From Candidatus Bathyarchaeota archaeon (GTDB lineage Archaea > Thermoproteota > Bathyarchaeia > Bathyarchaeales > Bathycorpusculaceae), in the NCBI GenBank assembly GCA_012515445.1, contig JAAYYI010000067.1, forward strand, positions 1 to 58,903: 58,903 nucleotides of DNA, given 5' to 3'. Within the stretch, counting starts at the first letter, position 1. The number at the start of each line of letters is the position of its first letter. A model generated the notes under the pieces. That model searched no databases. It worked only from the letters and a program-made list of their open reading frames with translations, and was not told where the DNA came from. This document shows, piece by piece, positions 35,114 to 43,832 of this stretch. A program made the translations under genes and the position numbers.

Positions 35114-38100
35114 ATGAGAAAATCTTCACTTTCAAAATTATTCACGTTAATCCTTGTTTTAGCGATCGTAGTTAGCTGCAACTTGGCAGCAGCAACATCA
35201 ATATTCACATCAAACAACCACGTCCGCAGCATCGACGCCTCCGCAGGCAATCGATCAACCGTCACCAGCCTCGCTGGACAAACACTCTCACCTCAAACAG
35301 AATACAACTGGACCGCCAGCGCCCTGCTTAATTACGCAGACAATGAAGGCAACCTCGAAGTCATAGTCGGCGTAGACAACAGCACAGCAAGCTACAACTC
35401 CATAGCTGCCCTAACAAGAGAAAACGGCGGCAAAATAGTGGATGTTCTACAAATGGGCGAAAACAGTGCCCTCGTAGTCGAATTATCCTCTTCTGGTGCA
35501 TCCCATTTTGTTAATCAAGTCCACTCGTCAGGAATATCAAGCTACATCGAGCCGAACGGCAAGTACCAAGTTGAATCCACAGTTAACGACCCATACTGGA
35601 ATTTACAGTGGGGGCAAAAAAGAATCGGCGCAGACTACGCTTGGAACACCACGCTTGGCAGCAGTGACCTGCTGGTGGCAGTAATCGATACAGGTATTGA
35701 CTACAACCACCCAGACCTCAAAGCAAACTATGTACCCTTAGGCTACGACTGGATAAACAACGATAACGACCCAATCGATGATCATGGTCACGGCACTCAC
35801 TGTGCAGGCATCATAGCCGCCACCGTGAACAACAGTATAGGCGTCGCCGGAACAGCCCAAGTAAAGATAATGGCGGAAAAAGGCCTTAGAATCGATGGTT
35901 CAGGCCCCTACGTTGCATTAGCTAATTGTATTATCCACGCGACCAATGTCGGTGCAGACATCTTAAGCAACAGTTGGGGCGGAGGTGCATACAGTGACTT
36001 AATCGCTTACGCTCTTGCATACGCAAATGCAAATGGCGTATTGGTTCTGGCGGCAGCGGGCAACGAAAACGTCAGCCAACCCTGCTATCCCGGAGCATAC
36101 AACGACGTGATCGCAGTATCAGCAACCAACACATCTGACACCAAAGCATTGTTTAGCAACTATGGCAACTGGGTAGACGTCGCCGCGCCAGGAGTAATGA
36201 TCTACTCCACTATGCCAACATACCACGTCACGATGAACAACGAGCCCCGATTTACTCAGACGTACTCATATGTTAATGGCACCTCGATGGCTTGCCCAAT
36301 GGCGGCAGGTGTAGCAGCGCTGATCTGGAGCAAGTACCCGGCTATGACAGCCGAGTTTGTCCGTGAACAGCTAGAATTAACCTGTGACGACATCGGCGCA
36401 CCCGGATTCGACGAATACTTCGGGTATGGAGTCGTTAACGCCCAACGCGGTGTCGAACAATCGCCCACTCTACATGATTTAGCTGTTAAAACATGGAGTA
36501 AACCATCTTATGCAATGCTTGGAAAGGCTGAAGCTTTTAGCTTAACAACAATAAACAGGGGCTTTCTAGATGAAGTAAATGTGCAGGTCAACCTGATAGT
36601 GAACGGCTCAGTAGTAAACTCCACAACGATTCCATCTTTAGGTGCTTACAAGACCAATACCACTGTACTAACATGGACTCCGAACACAATCGGAAACTAC
36701 AACGTAACTTACGCGGTAACACCTAGCATAGGCGAAACCAATCTCAACAACAATAAACTCTCAAACACCTATACAGTGGTAGCTCCCCCAAACCCAACAA
36801 ACTGGACACAGATAGCGACTAACCCAGAAACTGGCGTCGGCTACAACCTTAAAGCCGCATACAGTCAACTTGATAGTGGAGTTGTATTCTTCCAGGTTTC
36901 ATTTTATTCCCAATGGAGTAAAGTCACTGAGGCCATAGACGATGTTATAATGATTGACGCCGACCAGAACGTTAGCACAGGTTTGCCATCTGATTATTAC
37001 CCAAACCAGAACAACTACATTGGGGCCGATTACCTGATATTAGTTGGGTGGGAAGGTACCGAAATGTGGATGTGGGACCAGACAAATCGAAGATTTGATA
37101 CAAGTAACCCAATCCGGCTATTGTATCTTGATGCCCCTGATAATTCAAACGTGTTTGTAGTCGGTGTATCCGCAAATGACCTGCCTATTTCCGGACAGTT
37201 TGATTGCTCATTCACTGATATCGCATTAATCAGCGATACTGAAGTAGTTTGGGATTGGATGCCTGATTCAGGTTATGTTCCATTCAGCCCACAAGCAAGT
37301 TTACATGAATTGACCGTCACGTTGGATACACTGCGGATGGGTGAGCCCAACTCCGCCTGTGCACTAACGGCTAATGTGCATAATTGTGGCACAGCAGGCG
37401 AATCCAGCGTTAACTTAAAACTACTCATTAATGGCAAGATGGTAAACAGCACCAGCTTCGAATTGTTAGCAAGTGGACAGGTCAAGTCTGTTACTTACAC
37501 TTGGACTCCAACAGAGGGATACTACAACATAACCGCATACGCTACTCCAGTAAGTAATGAATCTAATGTCGCAGATAACGCTCGAAGCCGAATAATCCCC
37601 GTTAGCCAAAAAATCGCCGTTATCTCCGACAGTAGCGAGCTATGGACCACCCTGAACATACTTGACGAGATGAACATCAACTATGACTACTACTCTAACA
37701 GTGTACAAATCTACACAGCACAGCTAAGCATACTAAAACAATACCCAGTAGTAGTCTATTATAACAATGCCAGAAACATAACCAACGCTGAGGCATCTGC
37801 ACTAAACGGTTACTTGGCGGGAGGCGGTATGCTTCTCGTCACTGGGCTGGATTCAGCAATGTATTCAGACTCAAAACTAGCGCGGGTAGCTCGCGTAATA
37901 CCAAACGGCGATGACTACACCGAAAACAACCTGACCGTAGTAGAGTCTTCTCATCCCATAATGAATGGGCCATACGGGCGATTCCCAGCAGGATATAACG
38001 TTACAAATCTAAATATCGACAATGACGCTGTCAAAGCAGACACCGCACGGAATGCCACGGCAGTTGCAAAATTAAGTGATGGTTACGCAAAAATCGTTGT

Positions 38101-39232
38101 TACCGAGTCGCTTCCCGGAAAAGTAGTCTTCTGGAACGGCATTGGCGCAAGCGACTGGCTAAACAACCAAGACTGCAAAGCTATGTTCAAGAACACCCTG
38201 CTATGGTTCCTTGACGTTTCTGCGCCAACCACAACCGCCGACTACGACGGCCTGTGGCACACCACAGATTTCACAATTAACCTGTCAGCGTATGATTATT
38301 TCGGCGTCAACCAAACCTATTACCGCATAAACAACGGCGCAATAAAAACCCTATCAGCAGACGGCCAACCACAAATCACCGCCGAAAGCGCCAACAACAC
38401 ATTGGAATACTGGAGCACAGACCTCTACGGCCACACCGAAACACACCAATTCTTACAACAGATAAAACTAGACAAAACCGCTCCAGTAGTTACCCTCACC
38501 ATAAACAACGGAGCAAAATACTCAAACACCCAAAACGTAAACATAGTATCAAACGCCTCCGATGCCTTCGCATTATCAATGCGGCTATCAAACGACAACT
38601 CAACTTGGTCAACGTGGGAAACGTATACAGCGACAAAAACGTGGTCTCTTACAAGTGGGGATGGCAGTAAAACGGTTTACGTTCAATTCCGAGACGAGGC
38701 AGGCTTAACTGTATCCTGTGATGCTTCGATACTTCTTGATACGACGGTGCCAACTGCAAATGCGGGCTGCAGCCAGACTGTTAACTTGGGCGAAGCTGTA
38801 GCCTTCGACGGCAGCGGAAGCAATGACGGCAACGGTATAGCAAGTTACAGGTGGACTTTCGGCGACGGTGCAACGGGCACAGGAGTCCAAGTAAGTAACG
38901 TCTATGGTAGCGTTGGAACTTTCAATGTGCGGTTGATTGTGGAGGACGCAGCAGGAAACACTGCTTCAGCATCAGTGAAAGTGACCGTGAGCTTCAAGCC
39001 AGCCGTTACTCCAACACCTACACCAACAGCTACGCCAACCACTGAACCGACAGTCACGCCAACACCCACCCCAACGTCAATGGTTACCCCAACGGCTTCT
39101 TCAACGGAGACTCCAATGATGGGCGCTGATAACACGCTTTGGACTATTGCAGGTGTTGCAGTTGTGGCTTTCTGTTTGGGCGCTGCCTGTGTTTTCGTTT
39201 TGATGAAGCTGCGCGCCAGACCCAAACTCTAA
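35114..39232 (+). CDS. Surface-anchored subtilisin-like (S8) serine protease
   Basis: This 1372-residue protein begins MRKSSLSKLF with a signal peptide. A propeptide-like region runs to about residue 165, and the S8 catalytic domain has Asp192 in VIDTGIDYNHPDL, His229 in HGHGTHCAG, oxyanion Asn317 and Ser391 in NGTSMACPMAAG. After it come two CARDB-like domains, a beta domain of unknown type, a ThuA/GATase-like region (about 840-1040), an Ig-like domain, a PKD domain (SNDGNGIASYRWTFGDG), a Thr/Pro stalk and a C-terminal membrane helix. It is exported and tethered to the surface. ATG at 35114 is chosen over TTG at 35096. Confidence 0.9.
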   Translation: MRKSSLSKLFTLILVLAIVVSCNLAAATSIFTSNNHVRSIDASAGNRSTVTSLAGQTLSPQTEYNWTASALLNYADNEGNLEVIVGVDNSTASYNSIAALTRENGGKIVDVLQMGENSALVVELSSSGASHFVNQVHSSGISSYIEPNGKYQVESTVNDPYWNLQWGQKRIGADYAWNTTLGSSDLLVAVIDTGIDYNHPDLKANYVPLGYDWINNDNDPIDDHGHGTHCAGIIAATVNNSIGVAGTAQVKIMAEKGLRIDGSGPYVALANCIIHATNVGADILSNSWGGGAYSDLIAYALAYANANGVLVLAAAGNENVSQPCYPGAYNDVIAVSATNTSDTKALFSNYGNWVDVAAPGVMIYSTMPTYHVTMNNEPRFTQTYSYVNGTSMACPMAAGVAALIWSKYPAMTAEFVREQLELTCDDIGAPGFDEYFGYGVVNAQRGVEQSPTLHDLAVKTWSKPSYAMLGKAEAFSLTTINRGFLDEVNVQVNLIVNGSVVNSTTIPSLGAYKTNTTVLTWTPNTIGNYNVTYAVTPSIGETNLNNNKLSNTYTVVAPPNPTNWTQIATNPETGVGYNLKAAYSQLDSGVVFFQVSFYSQWSKVTEAIDDVIMIDADQNVSTGLPSDYYPNQNNYIGADYLILVGWEGTEMWMWDQTNRRFDTSNPIRLLYLDAPDNSNVFVVGVSANDLPISGQFDCSFTDIALISDTEVVWDWMPDSGYVPFSPQASLHELTVTLDTLRMGEPNSACALTANVHNCGTAGESSVNLKLLINGKMVNSTSFELLASGQVKSVTYTWTPTEGYYNITAYATPVSNESNVADNARSRIIPVSQKIAVISDSSELWTTLNILDEMNINYDYYSNSVQIYTAQLSILKQYPVVVYYNNARNITNAEASALNGYLAGGGMLLVTGLDSAMYSDSKLARVARVIPNGDDYTENNLTVVESSHPIMNGPYGRFPAGYNVTNLNIDNDAVKADTARNATAVAKLSDGYAKIVVTESLPGKVVFWNGIGASDWLNNQDCKAMFKNTLLWFLDVSAPTTTADYDGLWHTTDFTINLSAYDYFGVNQTYYRINNGAIKTLSADGQPQITAESANNTLEYWSTDLYGHTETHQFLQQIKLDKTAPVVTLTINNGAKYSNTQNVNIVSNASDAFALSMRLSNDNSTWSTWETYTATKTWSLTSGDGSKTVYVQFRDEAGLTVSCDASILLDTTVPTANAGCSQTVNLGEAVAFDGSGSNDGNGIASYRWTFGDGATGTGVQVSNVYGSVGTFNVRLIVEDAAGNTASASVKVTVSFKPAVTPTPTPTATPTTEPTVTPTPTPTSMVTPTASSTETPMMGADNTLWTIAGVAVVAFCLGAACVFVLMKLRARPKL

Positions 39233-39282
39233 CTTTTTTCCTTTCGCCGCTCTGTATTACAACCGTATTGCGGGTGGCAAGG

Positions 39283-39290
39283 CTTTTATG
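39283..39290 (+). promoter_or_regulatory. TATA-like element of the S-component-like gene
   Basis: CTTTTATG lies 50-57 nt upstream of the ATG, a plausible TATA position; a poly-T run from the upstream protease gene end is at about 39236. Confidence 0.35.
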
Positions 39291-39339
39291 CGCTCACAGG
39301 CATCAACCCGTTAACCAAGACAAATATGGATTGAACCTG

Positions 39340-39921
39340 ATGATACAAAAACAAAGTAGCGCAAAAAAAGTAACAGCGATCGCCATAACAGCGGCGCTTT
39401 ACACGGTATTCTTCTTCCTGTCATACTCAATCACCCTGCCAAACTTTACCCTACTCTATCTACCAATTATCCTGTTAGGAGTATTCCCAGTCTGGTTCGG
39501 CTGGAGCGGCCTAATCGGATGCATGATCGGCGCCTTCATCGGCGGCGCATTCGTCGAAGGCTTAGGGTTCCTCGGTATATTCGAATCAGTCTGTGCCCTG
39601 ATAATCTACCTCATTAACTGGACATTGATACCTAAAGGCGCCGCAGAAACCAACAGCAAAGGCAAACTAGCAGTTATGCTGGCAGTCTTAGGCGTAAGCT
39701 TAGCGGCTGGCACAAGCTACATACTATACCAGTACACCATACTGCCACAGCTATTCACCGCCGACGTTGCATTCGCGGTTTGGGTGCCAACGTTCCTGCT
39801 TAACTTGCCCATTGTGCTTATCGCTTGCCCAGCGCTTATCAGAACTATCTCGCCTAAAATGCGCACATGGGGCATGTACACTGGCAACTTCCGTGAATGG
39901 ATGGCCAGAAGCAGAAACTGA
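39340..39921 (+). CDS. ECF transporter S component-like membrane protein
   Basis: The 193-residue protein has about six helices and resembles the substrate-binding S components of ECF vitamin transporters: KKVTAIAITAALYTVFFFL at the start, GVFPVWFGWSGLIGCMIGAFIGG, and FLLNLPIVLIACPAL near the end. The substrate cannot be assigned. No energy-coupling ATPase or T component is next to it, which is common because these are shared. ATG at 39340 follows a TATA-like element at 39283-39290. Confidence 0.6.
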   Translation: MIQKQSSAKKVTAIAITAALYTVFFFLSYSITLPNFTLLYLPIILLGVFPVWFGWSGLIGCMIGAFIGGAFVEGLGFLGIFESVCALIIYLINWTLIPKGAAETNSKGKLAVMLAVLGVSLAAGTSYILYQYTILPQLFTADVAFAVWVPTFLLNLPIVLIACPALIRTISPKMRTWGMYTGNFREWMARSRN

Positions 39922-40005
39922 AGCGGACTAAACCGCTCTCTCTTGCTTTCGTTTTGTACAATACTTTTAAGTTAAATGCCCGCCTTAACGCAGATTGACT
40001 AAACC

Positions 40006-40578
40006 ATGAAACTGCGAATCCTAAAATTGACTCCCGAGCAATTCGCTGGGCTGCTTGGGGGAAAAACGGTATCCTTCGCCTCTAAATTGCCCTCTGATTT
40101 AGAAGTGCTCGACGTTAAAGCTGACCTTTTCAGCCGACAGGTATCTGTGGTTGTTAGAAGCGACAGCTTCGAGGACATATCTGAGTCAATGCAGATTCCG
40201 GAAATAACAGCAACCAGAGCAGCCCACACAGTTGCAGCCCCCGTACCCGCTCCCATCGAAGCCAAAACTGTAATGCCAACAATAAAACCCTCTGCGCCAG
40301 CCATGAAGGCTGAATCAAAACCTGAAATCACAGTCAGCGCTGCAATAGCCAAATCTCTCACGCCGCCATCAAACCGTTACGCTGCAAAAATGGAAAACGA
40401 ATTCAGCCCAGAGCAACGCAAATTGCTGAGTTTCACCGTAAAAGAAAACTGCGTCGTGGTAAAGCCTGTGTCGTTTTTGAAGGCTGAATGGGACGACATT
40501 AACGAGACTGTTCGCAGCTTAGGCGGTAGATGGGTTAAGGGCGACATTATCAGTTACTGGGAGATACCGCTCGGTTAG
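40006..40578 (+). CDS. Hypothetical two-domain protein with Ala/Pro/Lys-rich linker
   Basis: The 190-residue protein has a small N-terminal alpha-beta domain (about residues 1-65), an Ala/Pro/Lys linker (about 66-122) and a C-terminal domain ending in VRSLGGRWVKGDIISYWEIPLG. I do not recognise the family. The linker suggests flexible tethering of two modules. A TATA-like element (ACTTTTAAG) lies at about 39963-39971. It is cytoplasmic; function unknown. Confidence 0.6.
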   Translation: MKLRILKLTPEQFAGLLGGKTVSFASKLPSDLEVLDVKADLFSRQVSVVVRSDSFEDISESMQIPEITATRAAHTVAAPVPAPIEAKTVMPTIKPSAPAMKAESKPEITVSAAIAKSLTPPSNRYAAKMENEFSPEQRKLLSFTVKENCVVVKPVSFLKAEWDDINETVRSLGGRWVKGDIISYWEIPLG

Positions 40579-40592
40579 GTTAGTCGAAAATT

Positions 40593-40602
40593 CTTTAAAT
40601 AA
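40593..40602 (+). promoter_or_regulatory. TATA box of PRC-barrel gene
   Basis: CTTTAAATAA at 40593-40602, 33-42 nt before the ATG, a strong archaeal TATA match. Confidence 0.5.
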
Positions 40603-40634
40603 GAAGTACATATTCAGAAGTTGAGTGAGTATCT

Positions 40635-41027
40635 ATGGAGAATGAAAGACCATTAACTAGAGACGCGTTGATTTCAATGCAGGTTATCGATGCAAAGGGG
40701 CATCTGCTGGGTAAAGTAAAAGATGTTGCGTTTGCAATCGGCAAAAACGGCATCTCTTTATCCGTTGAGGGCGATGCAGGCCAAGTTAGGAATGTCGCGT
40801 GGGAAGAAGTGCAAGCAGCCTCCGACTTCATTATCCTTAAACCAGCACCGATGGCAACTCAGCCTGCTTATCAGCAAAGCAACCAGCCACAGCAGCAGGC
40901 GGCTCAGCCCGTTCAGCAAGCGCAAGCGGCTCAGACTGCTCCGCTTTGTCAAACCTGCGGTAAACCTTTAACTTGGATTCCGCAGTATCAGCGCTGGTAC
41001 TGCTACAACGACAAGAAATATGCATAA
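40635..41027 (+). CDS. PRC-barrel domain protein with C-terminal zinc-ribbon-like tail
   Basis: The 130-residue protein has an N-terminal PRC-barrel (about residues 8-72; ISMQVIDAKGHLLGKVKDVAFAI), a Gln/Pro/Ala-rich linker (about 75-108) and a C-terminal CQTCGKPLTWIPQYQRWYCYN module with a CxxC pair and a further Cys. PRC-barrels bind RNA-processing or electron-transfer partners in archaea and bacteria. The gene has its own TATA box and stands alone. Function unknown. Confidence 0.8.
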   Translation: MENERPLTRDALISMQVIDAKGHLLGKVKDVAFAIGKNGISLSVEGDAGQVRNVAWEEVQAASDFIILKPAPMATQPAYQQSNQPQQQAAQPVQQAQAAQTAPLCQTCGKPLTWIPQYQRWYCYNDKKYA

Positions 41028-41192
41028 AACGCGTTTTCTTCAATTTTCTTCCTCTCTGTTGTTTTTCTCTGTAGTTCTGCGTTCTGTCAGTGATACTGAT
41101 TCTTTGAAAGAAGGTGCATGAGACGGTTTCTTCTCCACCGTCGGCTGCTTAAGAAAAGCCATCTTTTAAAAATTTAGAGAAAGGAAGTGTGT

Positions 41193-41816
41193 TTAATGCC
41201 CGATTGGTTTTTCAAGGATAGTAACTGAGCCATTCTTGCCCAATCGCAGCTGGCGTTCACCTTTAAAACTGGCGACATGTGCACCCTTAACTTCGATGAC
41301 GTCACCGACATGAACCGTGTTAACCTGTTGATCCCAAAGGCACAGTAGAATATGTCCGGATTCGTCCTCGATGACTGCGTTTGAAACAACCGCGTTATCC
41401 CGGAATTGAGTGTGAACTTTAGATGGTTCAGCAACTTCTTTAACAGTTGCGTTAACGTTAATTTTTTTCATGCCTACGCGTAAGTCATCGATGTTTAGAT
41501 GTGTGGGCGCCGGGTTCTGTTTTGCGATTTCTTTTCTTACTCTGCCGGTTTCCATCGAACTGTCAAACGATACATCTGTTCTGTGGAGGGTTTCGTTTGG
41601 TACTCTAAATTGAGCGACTACTTTGCCCTCTTTTGTTATTAGGAAAATCGATTGGTTACCTGCTTTCCCGCGGAATTCGACTGTTAGGTCTCCGACTGCC
41701 TTTTTGCCCTCATCCTTAGATCGTACTAAGGCGGAGAAGAGCTCTGTTGGGTAAACGTCATGCTGCGCTGCGATAAATGCAAGCTGGTCTTCCAGAGTTG
41801 GCTTCTTCGATTTCAT
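41193..41816 (-). CDS. Single OB-fold nucleic-acid-binding protein (RPA/SSB-like)
   Basis: The 207-residue protein has an N-terminal helical region and a C-terminal OB-fold (about 105-200): DDLRVGMKKINVNATVKEVAEP, a strand with FRDNAVVSNAVIEDESGHILLCLWD and VGDVIEVKGAHVASFKGERQLRLG. This matches archaeal replication protein A-like OB domains that bind ssDNA. It is divergent from the NHEJ operon and shares the 277-nt intergenic region. A role in repair or replication is inferred from fold and context. The start ATG is preceded by GGGGGAGAT at a long spacing. Confidence 0.75.
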   Translation of the reverse strand: MKSKKPTLEDQLAFIAAQHDVYPTELFSALVRSKDEGKKAVGDLTVEFRGKAGNQSIFLITKEGKVVAQFRVPNETLHRTDVSFDSSMETGRVRKEIAKQNPAPTHLNIDDLRVGMKKINVNATVKEVAEPSKVHTQFRDNAVVSNAVIEDESGHILLCLWDQQVNTVHVGDVIEVKGAHVASFKGERQLRLGKNGSVTILEKPIGH

Positions 41817-42093
41817 CTTACATTATCTCCCCCAATTTATGGTTAGTTGTAGCGAATTATCTTGAAAAAAGCAAGTTAGTAGCTAGAAATTACCTTTTTC
41901 TTGATTCAATTCTGCATTTCTATTATAACCGCGTTACCTATATAGGTGTAACTGTACAGAAATCCATTTTTTAACGCATAACTCTTCTAGTTTTGCGCTG
42001 CATGCATCAAACTATGGCTTTAGTATCCAAAAAACAGAAAAACCCACACCGCCAATAATATTCATGTAGTTCATATTTTTGGTGTGTTAGCAG

Positions 42094-42990
42094 ATGTTAG
42101 AAGAAGACCTGAAAGAAATAGAGGCGCTTACAAAGGTTAAACTAAAGAACCTAGACAAGTGCTTCTACCCCGATGCCGACGTAACGAAAGGACAAGTCAT
42201 CGAGTACTACATTAAGATGGCCCCCAAGATATTGCCCGTCATAGCCAATCGCCCACTAGTGTTAACCCGCTACCCCGACGGAATAAAAGACGTCAAGCTA
42301 GGCAAAACAAGTTTCTTCGAAAAAAACGCGCCTGAAGGCACTCCTGACTGGGTGAAACGTCATACAATTTACTCACCTACTTCCAAACGCGATGTACACT
42401 ACATAGTCTGCAACGACTTGGATACTCTTATTTGGCTAGCAAATTTAGCGGCGCTGGAAATCCACATGCCTTTTGCCACTACAGAAGATGTGGATCGACC
42501 TGACTTGCTGTTTTTCGATGTTGACCCTGAACCGCCAGCCACGTTAAGCGATGCTGCTGGGGTTGCGCTGCTTCTTCGGGATAACCTGCGTGAAATGGGC
42601 ATGACGCCTTATGTGAAGACTTCGGGCAAAAAGGGCTTGCATGTTGTGATCCCTATCGTGCCCGAGTACTCGTTTGATGTGGTGAGGAATTTTGTGCATA
42701 AAGTAGGTATAGCGCTGGCAAAGCAGAATGACTTGGTGGTGTCGGAGTTTAAAGATACAAAAAAGCCGGGTAAAGTCTTCGCTGATTACCTCCAGAATTC
42801 GCCGATGCGCACGATGGTTATTCCCTACAGCCTGCGCCCGACGGCGGAAGCGACCGTATCTACTCCCTTAGAGTGGAGTGAGGTTAAGAAAGGATTAAAC
42901 CCCTCTGACTACACCCTTAATAGTGTCCCAAAACGACGTGTTAATCCGTGGAAGGACATTTTTGAGAACAGATGTCACTTGGAGATTTAG
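42094..42990 (+). CDS. ligD: LigD-type polymerase (PrimPol) of NHEJ
   Basis: The 298-residue protein is the polymerase domain of bacterial and archaeal LigD, an AEP-superfamily enzyme that fills gaps at broken ends with ribo- or deoxynucleotides. Motifs seen: LDKCFYPDADVTKGQVIEYY at the start, LLFFDVDPEPP with two catalytic aspartates, and SGKKGLHVVIPI, which holds the nucleotide-binding site. It is the first gene of the NHEJ operon. Here the polymerase is a separate protein rather than fused to ligase. Confidence 0.92.
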   Translation: MLEEDLKEIEALTKVKLKNLDKCFYPDADVTKGQVIEYYIKMAPKILPVIANRPLVLTRYPDGIKDVKLGKTSFFEKNAPEGTPDWVKRHTIYSPTSKRDVHYIVCNDLDTLIWLANLAALEIHMPFATTEDVDRPDLLFFDVDPEPPATLSDAAGVALLLRDNLREMGMTPYVKTSGKKGLHVVIPIVPEYSFDVVRNFVHKVGIALAKQNDLVVSEFKDTKKPGKVFADYLQNSPMRTMVIPYSLRPTAEATVSTPLEWSEVKKGLNPSDYTLNSVPKRRVNPWKDIFENRCHLEI

Positions 42991-42992
42991 TT

Positions 42993-43832
42993 ATGGAGCA
43001 AGAACACGAACAGGAAACTTCAGAGCAACAGAGTACAGAGAAAGCCAGTGCGCCTGCGCCTAGCCGTTCAATCTGGTCCGGCTCAATAACCATCGGCCTC
43101 GTCAACGTACCCGTTAAATTATACTCGATGATTTATGACAAAGGCATAACTTTCCATTTCCTGCATAAAACCGACGGCCAACCAGTCAAATATGTGAAGA
43201 TGTGCACTAAAGAGGACAAAATAATCCCCTGGAATGAGGTTGTGCGCGGCTACGAGGTCGCCAAAAATGAGTATATCACCTTTGACAAGAAGGAGCTTGA
43301 TGCTGTGAAGCCGGAGTCGGATAAGCGCATAAGAATCAGCAAATTCGTCGATTACTTCTCAGTTGATCCAGTTTACTTCGACCGCACTTATGCGCTTCTG
43401 CCGGATAAGAGTAAAGACGCCTACAGCCTGTTGCTTAAGGCGTTGGAGCGCACAAATAAAGCCGGAGCAGGACGCATTACGCTGCGCACAAAAGAGTACC
43501 CGGCGCTTCTCCACACCTACAAGGGCGCACTGGTTCTGACTACGCTGCGGTATGCCTACGACGTGGTTGACCCAAGGGACTTTGAGAAGCTCGGCAAACT
43601 GGAGGAGCCGCAGAAAGCCGAACTTGACTTAGCCGTTAAAATCGTATCTGACCTCTCAGGCGACTTCGACATAACCGAATTCCAAGACACCTACATGCAA
43701 CGCATACAGAAGCTAGTTGAGGAAAAACTTAAGGGCGAAAAAATCACAGTGGAGAAAGCCCCCGAAGTCGAAGCAAAAGGCCTCATGGTTGCGCTACGGG
43801 AGACGCTTAAACAGCTGGAACAGCAGAAATGA
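42993..43832 (+). CDS. ku: Ku DNA end-binding protein
   Basis: The 279-residue protein is a homodimeric Ku: SIWSGSITIGLVNVPVKLYS at the N-terminal core, FVDYFSVDPVYFDRTYALLPD and ARITLRTKEY-like segments, and a C-terminal charged tail. It binds double-strand ends and recruits the ligase. ATG at 42993 is preferred, with GGAG about 8 nt upstream; the ATG at 42972 would overlap the polymerase gene. It overlaps the ligase start by 4 nt (ATGA), so the proteins are coupled. Confidence 0.95.
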   Translation: MEQEHEQETSEQQSTEKASAPAPSRSIWSGSITIGLVNVPVKLYSMIYDKGITFHFLHKTDGQPVKYVKMCTKEDKIIPWNEVVRGYEVAKNEYITFDKKELDAVKPESDKRIRISKFVDYFSVDPVYFDRTYALLPDKSKDAYSLLLKALERTNKAGAGRITLRTKEYPALLHTYKGALVLTTLRYAYDVVDPRDFEKLGKLEEPQKAELDLAVKIVSDLSGDFDITEFQDTYMQRIQKLVEEKLKGEKITVEKAPEVEAKGLMVALRETLKQLEQQK

